DNA of 64,000 bases from Altererythrobacter sp. (GTDB lineage: Bacteria > Pseudomonadota > Alphaproteobacteria > Sphingomonadales > Sphingomonadaceae). A program made the position numbers and the translations under genes. The DNA is taken from the NCBI GenBank assembly GCA_016793865.1, contig JAEULJ010000007.1, positions 186,001 through 250,000 of the forward strand, given 5' to 3'. Under the pieces are notes generated by a model. That model saw nothing but the letters and a program-made list of their open reading frames with translations. It made no database searches and was not told where the DNA came from. Shown here one piece after another: positions 56,136-63,259 of the stretch (position 1 is the first letter of the stretch; each line of letters begins with the position of its first letter).

Positions 56136-57080
56136 ATGCAGTCCTACCTCGAATTCGAGAAGCCGCTGGCTGAGCTCGAACAGCGCATTGCCGAGCTTCG
56201 CAAGGCGTCCGAAGGCGACGATGTCGATATCTCGGACGAGATCGGCCGGCTCGAGGCACGGAGCGTGGAGCTTCTCGAGCGTACTTATGCCGGCCTCACT
56301 CCGTGGCAGAAGACGCAGGTGGCGCGGCATCCTTCGCGTCCGCACTTCCGTGATTATGTCGAGCAGGCGTTCGAGGAATTCGTACCACTTGGCGGCGATC
56401 GTTCCTTTGGGGACGATCAGGCGATCCTGGGTGGGTTCGCGCGGCTGGGCGAGCGGCGGATCATGCTGATCGGGCACGAGAAGGGAAGCGATACCGCCAG
56501 CCGCATCCGCCACAATTTTGGCATGGGCAAGCCCGAGGGTTACCGCAAGGCGATCCGGCTGATGGAACTGGCTGGCCGTTTCGGCCTGCCGGTGGTCACG
56601 CTGGTGGACACATCGGGCGCTTTTCCCGGCGTGGAGGCGGAGGAGCGCGGGCAAGCCGAAGCGATCGCTCGTGCGACCGAAGCCTGCCTGGCGCTGCCGG
56701 TGCCGATGGTGGCCACGATCGTTGGCGAGGGCGGATCGGGGGGGGCGGTCGCCCTTGCCAGCGCCGAGCGCGTGCTGATGCTGGAACACGCGGTCTATTC
56801 GGTCATCTCGCCCGAAGGCTGCGCCTCGATCCTGTGGCGCACCGCCGACAAGGCCCCCGATGCAGCCGAGGCCATGAAGGTGAGCGCGCAGGAACTCAGG
56901 AAGCTTGGCGTGATTGACCGCATCGTCCCGGAACCCACCGGCGGCGCGCATCGCGACCCGGGGCAGATGGCGGCGACACTGGCCCAGGCCATCGGCGAAG
57001 AGCTCGACGCGGCGGCCGAACTCACAAGCGCCGAGGTAATTCGCCGGCGTGAGGAGCGTTTTCTGCTCATGGCCGGCTGA
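56136..57080 (+). CDS. accA: Acetyl-CoA carboxylase carboxyltransferase subunit alpha
   Basis: A 314-residue subunit of the carboxyltransferase that makes malonyl-CoA. Characteristic FEKPLAELEQRIAELR start, GRLEARS, HPSRPHFRDYV, and the core MGKPEGYRKAIRLMELAGRFGLPVVTLVDTSGAFPG-type block and GEGGSGGAVALASAERVLML. Follows xerD after 9 bases. Confidence 0.96.
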   Translation: MQSYLEFEKPLAELEQRIAELRKASEGDDVDISDEIGRLEARSVELLERTYAGLTPWQKTQVARHPSRPHFRDYVEQAFEEFVPLGGDRSFGDDQAILGGFARLGERRIMLIGHEKGSDTASRIRHNFGMGKPEGYRKAIRLMELAGRFGLPVVTLVDTSGAFPGVEAEERGQAEAIARATEACLALPVPMVATIVGEGGSGGAVALASAERVLMLEHAVYSVISPEGCASILWRTADKAPDAAEAMKVSAQELRKLGVIDRIVPEPTGGAHRDPGQMAATLAQAIGEELDAAAELTSAEVIRRREERFLLMAG

Positions 57081-57174
57081 GCGGCGCGGGAACATCGGGC
57101 GGGGCGCCCGGTTTCCCTGCCATGATAGGCGAGGGCCGCCCCGGGCGGGCGAGGCCAGGGAAGGGAGCGACACC

Positions 57175-58665
57175 ATGATAATGAACGATCGCCTGCTGCA
57201 GCGCCAGATACTGGCGCTTTCGGCAGGTTCTGCGCTTGTGTTCGCTCTCGCAGGTACCGGTCATGCCCAGTCGCGCCCCGCAGCCCCTGCACAGATCACC
57301 GAAGCGGAAGCGCAGCAGGGCGCCCAGGCGAATGTCCAGATACTTCAGGAGTTCGGCGGCGCCATGACCGGGCCGCAGGCGCAATATGTCGAGACGATTG
57401 GCAAGATGATCGCCGTGCAATCGGGCATCGGCAATGCGCGCGATTCTTTTACGGTTGCGCTGCTCAACAGCCCTGTGAACAATGCCTTCGCGCTGCCCGG
57501 CGGCTATATCTACACCACCCGGCAGATGGTCGCGCTGATGAACAACGAGGCGGAGCTGGCGGGCGTGCTGGGGCACGAGGTGGGCCATGTGGCCGCGCGT
57601 CACTCCCAGCGCCGGCAGCAGGCCGCGCAGCGCAATTCGGTCCTCGGTGCGATCGGCTCGATCCTCTCAGGGGTTCTGCTCGGAAACAGCCAGATCGGCC
57701 AGGCGATCAGCCAGGGGGTTCAGCAGGGCAGCCAGCTGCTGACCCTGAGGTTTTCACGAACCCAGGAACTCGAGGCCGACCGGTTGGGGCAGCAATATCT
57801 GGCGCGCGCCGGCTACGATCCGCGCGCGATGGGCACCGTTCTCGCCAGCTTGGCGGCGCAGAATGCGCTCGATTCGCAGCTCCAGGGTGGCAGCGGTGCG
57901 AAGATCCCTGCCTGGGCTTCCACGCATCCCGATCCCGCGAGCCGGGTGGCGACCGCGAGCCGCCAGGCGGGCAGTGCGACCGGGGCGATCAACCGCGACA
58001 CCTTCCTGTCACGCATCGACGGATTGATGTATGGCGACGATCCCAGCCAGGGGATGGTCGAGGGGCAGCGTTTCATCCATCCGCAGCTTCGCCTCGCGTT
58101 CGCGGCGCCGGGCGGGTTCTACATGGTGAACGGCACCGACGCGGTCAGCATCAACGGGCAGAGCGGGCAGGCGCAATTCTCCACCGGCGCCTATACCGGC
58201 AATCTCGAAAGCTATGTCGCAGGCGCCTTTACCAGGCTCGGCGGGCAGAACGCCCAGCTGCGGCCAACGGCCATCCAACGGACCACTGTCAACGGGCTAC
58301 CGGCGGCCTACGCAACCGCGCGCGCCAACACGCAGAGCGGGCAGGTTGATGTGACCATTTTCGCTTATGAGTTCGCCCGCGACCGTGCATTCCATTTTCA
58401 GACCATCGCCGCCGCGGGTCGGAGTGGGGTCTTCAACCCGATGTTCGCCTCCATGCGACGGATCGACAGCGCTGAGGCCGGGCGGGTCGTGCCGCGCAGG
58501 ATCGACGTGGTGACGGTGGGATCCGGCGATACCGTGCAGAGTCTTGCCGCTCGCATGGCCTATGGCGATCAGCAGGTTCAGCGTTTCCGCGTACTCAACG
58601 GACTGGCCGGCAACGCTACCCTCCGCCAGGGCGATAAGGTGAAGCTGGTCGTTTACGCCCGCTGA
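57175..58665 (+). CDS. Periplasmic M48 metalloprotease with LysM-like C-terminus
   Basis: A 496-residue precursor: signal peptide (ALSAGSALVFALAGTGHAQ), an M48 zinc peptidase domain with HEVGH at 134-138 and the third ligand in ELEADRLG, then a middle domain and a C-terminal block (VGSGDTVQSLAARMAYG... VLNGLAGNATLRQGDKVKLVVY) that reads as a LysM-type peptidoglycan-binding repeat. It resembles BepA/YfgC-type envelope quality-control proteases, but these have TPRs instead of LysM. ATG 57175 has AAGGGAG upstream. Confidence 0.85.
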   Translation: MIMNDRLLQRQILALSAGSALVFALAGTGHAQSRPAAPAQITEAEAQQGAQANVQILQEFGGAMTGPQAQYVETIGKMIAVQSGIGNARDSFTVALLNSPVNNAFALPGGYIYTTRQMVALMNNEAELAGVLGHEVGHVAARHSQRRQQAAQRNSVLGAIGSILSGVLLGNSQIGQAISQGVQQGSQLLTLRFSRTQELEADRLGQQYLARAGYDPRAMGTVLASLAAQNALDSQLQGGSGAKIPAWASTHPDPASRVATASRQAGSATGAINRDTFLSRIDGLMYGDDPSQGMVEGQRFIHPQLRLAFAAPGGFYMVNGTDAVSINGQSGQAQFSTGAYTGNLESYVAGAFTRLGGQNAQLRPTAIQRTTVNGLPAAYATARANTQSGQVDVTIFAYEFARDRAFHFQTIAAAGRSGVFNPMFASMRRIDSAEAGRVVPRRIDVVTVGSGDTVQSLAARMAYGDQQVQRFRVLNGLAGNATLRQGDKVKLVVYAR

Positions 58666-58715
58666 TCCGCACGCGGTGGGGCTCGCGCCACCGACACTTG
58701 CTGCACACAAAGCAA

Positions 58716-58741
58716 AAGCGGCGGGGTTTCCCCCGCCGCTT
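58716..58741. terminator. Bidirectional rho-independent terminator
   Basis: Perfect 11-base stem AAGCGGCGGGG / CCCCGCCGCTT with loop TTTC. It is followed on the plus strand by CCGTTTTTA and on the minus strand by TTGCTTTG, and serves both the M48 gene and the first pilin gene. Confidence 0.85.
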
Positions 58742-58765
58742 CCGTTTTTATGAACTGATCGCGGC

Positions 58766-58936
58766 TTAAGCGGCGGTGTTCATGTTGGTCGAAACCTTGG
58801 TGAAGGTCGTCGACAGGCTGGTGCCGAGGGCGCCCATGGCGGTGATCGCGGCAACCGCGATCAGGGCGGCGATCAGGCCGTATTCGATGGCGGTCGCGCC
58901 CTTTTCGTTGCGGACAAGCTTCTTGATGAACTTCAT
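58766..58936 (-). CDS. Flp/Fap-type pilin (first copy)
   Basis: A 56-residue prepilin: basic leader MKFIKKLVRNEKG, predicted prepilin peptidase cut after Gly13, then ATAIEYGLIAALIAVAAITA with the Glu-Tyr pair of Flp pilins. AGGAGA precedes the ATG. Flp pilins build Tad pili for attachment; the assembly genes are not in this window. A second pilin gene lies upstream on the same strand. Confidence 0.9.
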   Translation of the reverse strand: MKFIKKLVRNEKGATAIEYGLIAALIAVAAITAMGALGTSLSTTFTKVSTNMNTAA

Positions 58937-59056
58937 GGTCGTCTCCTGGTGCTAAGTCTTCGGTACCCCGCCCTCGCCGTAGTCTCTATCGGCTTGGGTC
59001 CTTCGGGTTTTGTCAGGGAAGGATTTAGAAAATGATAATTTTATACCGCCCCTGCA

Positions 59057-59230
59057 TTACGACGAGCTGGTGACCACATTGGAAATCATGTTCCACATGT
59101 TCGTCGCCTGGACACCGAGGGTGGTAGCTGCGCCCACCATGGCCAGGAACACCAGCGCGAGTATCAGCCCATACTCAACGGCCGTGGCACCTTTCGTGTC
59201 GCGTCCCAGTCTTGCCAGAAATTTGAACAT
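59057..59230 (-). CDS. Flp/Fap-type pilin (second copy)
   Basis: A 57-residue prepilin (MFKFLARLGRDTKG leader, then ATAVEYGLILALVFLAMVG). It shares the cut site and Glu-Tyr of the first copy but has a different C-terminus ending NMISNVVTSSS. ATG 59230 has GGGGA upstream; the frame further 5' has no further pilin-like sequence. Confidence 0.88.
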   Translation of the reverse strand: MFKFLARLGRDTKGATAVEYGLILALVFLAMVGAATTLGVQATNMWNMISNVVTSSS

Positions 59231-59342
59231 CGATAGGTCCCCACCCGTTGCGTTAGGCTGATGAAGGCGGATTAGCCGCATCACCGTTAAGAACATCTTG
59301 CGAGGAATAGGTTAACTGGCAGAAATTCCGACATGGCTATGC

Positions 59343-59753
59343 GTGGTCGCGGGTGCGCTGGCGGACGGAGAGGGGCGCTGGTTGATGCATCGGCGGGCTC
59401 CACACCGGCAGCACGGAGGGCTGTGGGAGTTTCCCGGGGGCAAGGTCGAGCAGGGCGAAACCCCTGCATTTGCTCTGGTTCGCGAGCTGCGGGAGGAGTT
59501 GGGCATCGATATCGACCCTCGCGATCTCAGCCCCGTCGCGTTCGCCGAATCATGTGGCTCGCCCGGCGAACGCCCGATTGTCATCCTTCTTTACACCGTC
59601 CGCGCCTGGTCCGGATCACCGCAGGCGTGCGAGGACGGCGCGGCGCTGAAATGGTTTATGCCGCCGGATTTGTGTCGCCTGGAACGCCCGCGGCTCGACG
59701 TCGAATTGTGCCGAATCCTGTTTTCGGAGACGAAGAAGGCGCTCGGACGATAG
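59343..59753 (+). CDS. mutT: MutT-type Nudix hydrolase (8-oxo-dGTP diphosphatase)
   Basis: A 136-residue Nudix protein with the full Nudix box (GGKVEQGETPAFALVRELREEL in parts) and the MHRRAPHRQHGGLWEFPGG block. It removes 8-oxo-dGTP from the nucleotide pool. The GTG at 59343 is the nearest standard start, but the conserved N-terminus (IPTWLCVVAGAL) extends upstream to a CTG at 59316, which follows an AGGAATAGG and may be the real start. Confidence 0.88.
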   Translation: MVAGALADGEGRWLMHRRAPHRQHGGLWEFPGGKVEQGETPAFALVRELREELGIDIDPRDLSPVAFAESCGSPGERPIVILLYTVRAWSGSPQACEDGAALKWFMPPDLCRLERPRLDVELCRILFSETKKALGR

Positions 59754-59799
59754 TTATTGCCAAGGCGTGGTCACCTGCCTATTGGCCCCCTTCCGATGC

Positions 59800-59876
59800 G
59801 CGCCCGTAGCTCAGCTGGATAGAGCACCAGACTACGAATCTGGGGGTCGGACGTTCGAATCGTTCCGGGCGCGCCA
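59800..59876 (+). tRNA. tRNA-Arg(ACG)
   Basis: A complete 77-base cloverleaf with encoded CCA: acceptor GCGCCCG with CGGGCGC, anticodon stem CCAGA/TCTGG around CTACGAA, anticodon ACG. The serine-recombinase reading frame enters its 3' half from the other strand, marking it as the integration target. Confidence 0.96.
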
Positions 59877-61532
59877 TTTCGGTTCAAAGCTGCGAACGCC
59901 TAGAACCGCCGCCTCTACGCCAGAGGCGGCGGTTAGCGTTCGCAGCAGTTCGCTCCGCAGCCCCCGGATGCGAACCTCTTTCCGGCTCACGACTTCGACT
60001 CGCTGCGCGACCGCCCGCACCTGATCGCGGGCGAACGTCCCGTCGCCGTTCCGCAGCTTCTTGCGCAGCGCGGTCGCAAAGGCGCGCAGGCTTTCCGGCG
60101 TGATCGCCGGGCCGATCTTCACGATATGCGCCAAGGCGCGCTCGGAATCGCCCTTGGCCTGGTCCCGCGTCGCGGTCAGCTCGGCGATGCGATCTTTCAG
60201 CGACGGGTCGCTCACGTCGATCACCCCGTTCTCAATCGCGTCATAGAGGCGCTTGAGCTTGGCTTCCGCTTCGGTCGCCCGCCGCTCAAGGTCGGCCACA
60301 TGTTCGCGGCGCTGGTTGACCCACTCGTCGCGCCGTTCGAGGATCTGATCCATCAGAGCTTCGAGCCGCGCCGGGTCGAGCAGTCGCGCTTCGAGATGAT
60401 CGACCACGGCCTCATTGAGCCGGTCCATCGGCACGGTGATGCCGGGACAGCCGGTCGCACCCTGCCGCGCCTTCGTCGAGCAGGTGTAATAGCGATATTC
60501 CCGCCCGACGCTGCTGGTGCCCGTGCGCAGCGTCATCGCGCCGCCGCAGCATGCGCAGAAGCAGATGCCGGTGAGCAGCGTCGGACCGCCCACCGCCATC
60601 GGCGCCATCATCTTCGGGCTACGCGCCTTGAGCGAGCGCTGGACCGCCTCGAACTCGGCTTCCGAGACGATCGCGGGCACTTCCATGACAGCGTGCTCGC
60701 TCTCCGGCTTCGGCGTCTTCGTCTTGTGATCGCGGGTGTTGAAGCGGTGCTGGCCGATATAGGTTGTGCGGGTGAGCACCTGATGGACCGCGCCCAAGCC
60801 CCAGCGCCCGCCGTCGCGGGTGCGGATATTGTTTTCATTGAGCCAGGTGGCGATCGACTTGAGCCCCATCGGCCCGCTGTTATCGACGCCGTTCAGCGCC
60901 ATGCGGTAGATGCGGCGCACCGTCTCGGCCTGAATCGGGTCGATTTCCAGCTTCTTCTTGATCTTCGCGCCGCGCTCCCCGGCGGCGACCACGCGATAGC
61001 CGATCGGCGCTCGCGCCCCGTTCCAGAAGCCCTGACGCGCGTTCTCCTTCATCGCCCGCAGCGTGTGCTTGCCGTTCTCCTTCGACTGATACTCGTCGAA
61101 CAGCGTCATGATCTGTCGCATCATCACGCTCATCGGATCGTCGCCCAAGTCCTGTGTGATCGAGACGAGCTTCACCCCGTTCTTCGCCAGCTTGCGGACG
61201 TAGAACTCGAACTGGAACTGATCGCGGAAAAACCGCGAGAAGCTGTGAACGACAATGACGGTGAAGGTCGGCGGCTTTGTCATCGCCGCGTCGATCATGG
61301 CTTGGAAGGCAGGCCGGCGATCGTCTGTCGCGGTGTTCCCCGGCTCGACGAACTCGGCCGCGACCTCCCAACCGCGCGACAGGCAATAGCCTTCGATCTG
61401 GCGGCGCTGATCGGGAATGGACAGGTCGCTCTCGGCCTGCCGGCCGGTCGAAACCCGCAGGTAGAGCGCGGCGCGGGCGGTCGCTGCGACCGGCGCCTCA
61501 TGCTCGTCTCGTCGCAGGGCGGCGCTGGTCAT
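59832..61532 (-). CDS. Large serine recombinase (integrase)
   Basis: A 566-residue site-specific recombinase. The resolvase domain has the nucleophile Ser28 in LYLRVSTGRQ and the arginine-rich RFFRDQFQ segment; the Recombinase domain (about 165-290) and a zinc ribbon (CFCACCGGAM ... CSTKARQGATGC) follow, then a coiled coil. Large serine recombinases integrate elements in one direction with an accessory factor needed for excision. The stop lies inside tRNA-Arg on the other strand, and the last 15 residues (ending ARNDSNVRPPDS) are antisense to the tRNA. ATG 61532 has GAGGAG upstream. Confidence 0.9.
   Translation of the reverse strand: MTSAALRRDEHEAPVAATARAALYLRVSTGRQAESDLSIPDQRRQIEGYCLSRGWEVAAEFVEPGNTATDDRRPAFQAMIDAAMTKPPTFTVIVVHSFSRFFRDQFQFEFYVRKLAKNGVKLVSITQDLGDDPMSVMMRQIMTLFDEYQSKENGKHTLRAMKENARQGFWNGARAPIGYRVVAAGERGAKIKKKLEIDPIQAETVRRIYRMALNGVDNSGPMGLKSIATWLNENNIRTRDGGRWGLGAVHQVLTRTTYIGQHRFNTRDHKTKTPKPESEHAVMEVPAIVSEAEFEAVQRSLKARSPKMMAPMAVGGPTLLTGICFCACCGGAMTLRTGTSSVGREYRYYTCSTKARQGATGCPGITVPMDRLNEAVVDHLEARLLDPARLEALMDQILERRDEWVNQRREHVADLERRATEAEAKLKRLYDAIENGVIDVSDPSLKDRIAELTATRDQAKGDSERALAHIVKIGPAITPESLRAFATALRKKLRNGDGTFARDQVRAVAQRVEVVSRKEVRIRGLRSELLRTLTAASGVEAAVLGVRSFEPKWRARNDSNVRPPDS
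59889..59946. repeat. Large inverted repeat next to tRNA-Arg
   Basis: An outer 11-base stem (GCTGCGAACGC with its complement at 59936-59946) and an inner 13-base stem (59904-59916 with 59922-59934) around ACGCC, interrupted by short bulges. It starts 13 bases after the tRNA CCA, within the recombinase 3' coding region. Confidence 0.7.
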
Positions 61533-61550
61533 GACGGTATGCTCCTCACT

Positions 61551-61796
61551 TCACGGCAACGGCCCGAACAGCTTGTCCAGCTCTTGCCGCATGTGGCCTT
61601 CGATCGCGCGCAACTCGGCGTCACCAATGGGAACTTGCTCCGGCCAGTCGTCGGTGACGACGATAGGCCCATCATCCTTGCGCGATCGGCGCGAGGACCG
61701 ACGCGGCGCGGCAGCGTTGGTGTAATCGAACAGGTCGTCAGAGCATTGAGCCCAACGACGGGGCGCGCGGCGACGGAGCTTGCGAGGAAGGGCCAT
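61551..61796 (-). CDS. Small basic protein upstream of the recombinase
   Basis: An 81-residue protein with a very basic N-terminal half (LPRKLRRRAPRRW, RRSSRRSRKDD) and a polar acidic C-terminal half (VTDDWPEQVPIGDAELRAIEGHMRQEL). The stop is 18 bases before the recombinase start, so the two may be co-transcribed. An ATG 21 bases upstream is an alternative. It could be a recombination directionality or DNA-binding factor, but nothing recognisable supports more. Confidence 0.5.
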   Translation of the reverse strand: MALPRKLRRRAPRRWAQCSDDLFDYTNAAAPRRSSRRSRKDDGPIVVTDDWPEQVPIGDAELRAIEGHMRQELDKLFGPLP

Positions 61797-61878
61797 CCCG
61801 CCACGCTGCGCTGGCATCGCGCTTTACGCAAAGGCCGCGCGGCGGCGTAGCGCAGATAGGGGCGTGCGGCGGCGGGCG

Positions 61879-62301
61879 TCATGCTTCGCCCCACGGATCG
61901 ACGACGGTGATCCCGCAGTCGGCGAAGTCGCGGACGTTGCGAGTCGCCAGCCGCGCGCCGCGCGAGCGCACGATGGCGGCGATCTGCGCGTCGATTTGAC
62001 TGATCGGCTTGCCGTCCTGTTTTCGACCGGCAGCGATCTCGGGATAAGCCGAGGCGGCCTCGGTATCGAACGGAAGGACGCGCCCGGCCAGATCGACCTC
62101 AAACATGGGACGGGCGGCAGCCAGCAGATCATCGCGGCGACGCCCCGCCGGAAGCAGCGCCAGCCCGTAGAAGATTTCCGCCTGGGTCAGCGTCGTCGTG
62201 AACACGCCCGCCATCGGCTGCTCGGCGACCCACGCCATAACCCTCGGGTCAGGCTCGCGCCGCATCAGCTCGGAAATGACGTTGGTGTCGAGGACGATCA
62301 T
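61879..62301 (-). CDS. PIN-domain toxin (FitB/VapC type)
   Basis: A 140-residue PIN nuclease: the first acidic site MIVLDTNVISELM (Asp5), then the Glu in QAEIFYGLALLP and the acidic pair in SQIDAQIAAIVRS... VRDFADCG. The FitB-like EIFYGL and TRNVRDF motifs are clear. Such toxins cleave RNA and are held inactive by the cognate antitoxin, encoded just upstream with an ATGA overlap. Confidence 0.87.
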   Translation of the reverse strand: MIVLDTNVISELMRREPDPRVMAWVAEQPMAGVFTTTLTQAEIFYGLALLPAGRRRDDLLAAARPMFEVDLAGRVLPFDTEAASAYPEIAAGRKQDGKPISQIDAQIAAIVRSRGARLATRNVRDFADCGITVVDPWGEA

Positions 62302-62543
62302 TCGCCGAAGTCCACCGGCCGGATCGCCTCACGGGAAAGGTCAGGCAGATCGACACCGCTCAACACGCCGAAGCGTTCATTGATCGCTTGGCCCAAGTTA
62401 CGAGGACGAGGGATTTCGGTCGATAGCGCCGAGCGGAGGATGTCGCGCGCTTCATCTTCCATCGAACGGCCGTGCATTGCTGCCCGCAGCCGCAGCCGGT
62501 TCTTGATGGCGTCGTCGATGTTTCGGATGGTCATGACGGCCAT
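62298..62543 (-). CDS. FitA/VapB-type antitoxin
   Basis: An 81-residue antitoxin with a ribbon-helix-helix N-terminus (MAVMTIRNIDDAIKNRLRLRAAMHGRSMEDEARDIL) that binds its own promoter, and an acidic C-terminal arm (VDLPDLSREAIRPVDFGE) that covers the toxin. ATG 62543 is preferred; an upstream ATG adds four residues. It overlaps the toxin start as ATGA. An AGTC/GACT repeat lies upstream. Confidence 0.85.
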   Translation of the reverse strand: MAVMTIRNIDDAIKNRLRLRAAMHGRSMEDEARDILRSALSTEIPRPRNLGQAINERFGVLSGVDLPDLSREAIRPVDFGE

Positions 62544-62556
62544 ACACATCTCCATA

Positions 62557-62578
62557 AGTCAATGACTGCATATTAGTC
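62557..62578 (-). promoter_or_regulatory. Candidate operator of the toxin-antitoxin pair
   Basis: Perfect AGTCA-A-TGACT (62557-62567) followed by a further AGTC at 62575-62578, an AT-rich spacer between. It lies 14 bases upstream of the antitoxin ATG, where RHH antitoxins bind. Confidence 0.4.
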
Positions 62579-63259
62579 GATGAGGCCGAAAAATGCAAGG
62601 GAGGGGTTAGCGCCTCCCTGCGGGACCGCCGCTCTATCTCCGCTGCGCTCCGACCGAGCCCCGTGTCGGGTCTCGTCCCTGCCGGGTGACGATCAGCCTG
62701 GCGGGGCGGCGCTGGCGCGCCGTGGAAATGAGCGGGAGGGGTTGTGGACGCGCTCTTTCCCGCGCTTTGCGCTCTTGAGGGCGCGGCGTTTTCGTGCTGA
62801 CCCGCTGACGCTCTCGCCTCTCTCCTTGTCGGACGGGCGGCGGTCTCGCGCTCGCTTCTATCCGCGGTGCTGCGCCTTTGGCGCAACGGCCTTGCCGTGC
62901 GCTCGGCTCGCCGCCACGCCGCCCGCCTGCGTCGCGCCGTGCGAGGGCGCCATTTTTCGTCGGGGCGCCGCTGGCGCATTGATCGGTGAACCCGCCAACG
63001 CGGGTTCGCTGTCCCCTGAGCTGCGGAGAGCGGGCCAGGGCTGCGCCGGCCCGATCGCGTTGTTTGTAGCTCTCCCCGTCGGTGGGGTGGGCGACGCTTC
63101 CCTTTAGGCCCGCCGCGCCGGGCCGCAATGCGCGCAGGCGCGCTTACCTCCTCTGCGTTCCGGCCCTTCGGGTGCTGCCCGGCTCCGCCGGAGGGCCTGC
63201 CGGTCGCTTCTTCGCCGCCCACCCCATTCCGGGGTGAGTGCGGTTTTAGGAGAAGTGTG
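62579..63259. other. Hairpin-rich non-coding region before the ParB-like gene
   Basis: About 680 bases of very GC-rich DNA with many short inverted repeats, such as GAACCCGC-CAAC-GCGGGTTC (62988-63007) and CACCCC-ATTCC-GGGGTG (63220-63236) just before the ribosome site. Open frames here overlap and lack ribosome sites. It probably holds regulatory, partition or transfer sites. Confidence 0.55.

Noticed and set aside
62580..63107. 175-codon frame in the non-coding region before parB
   Set aside because: No ribosome site, overlaps other open frames, and Arg/Cys-rich composition typical of random high-GC sequence.
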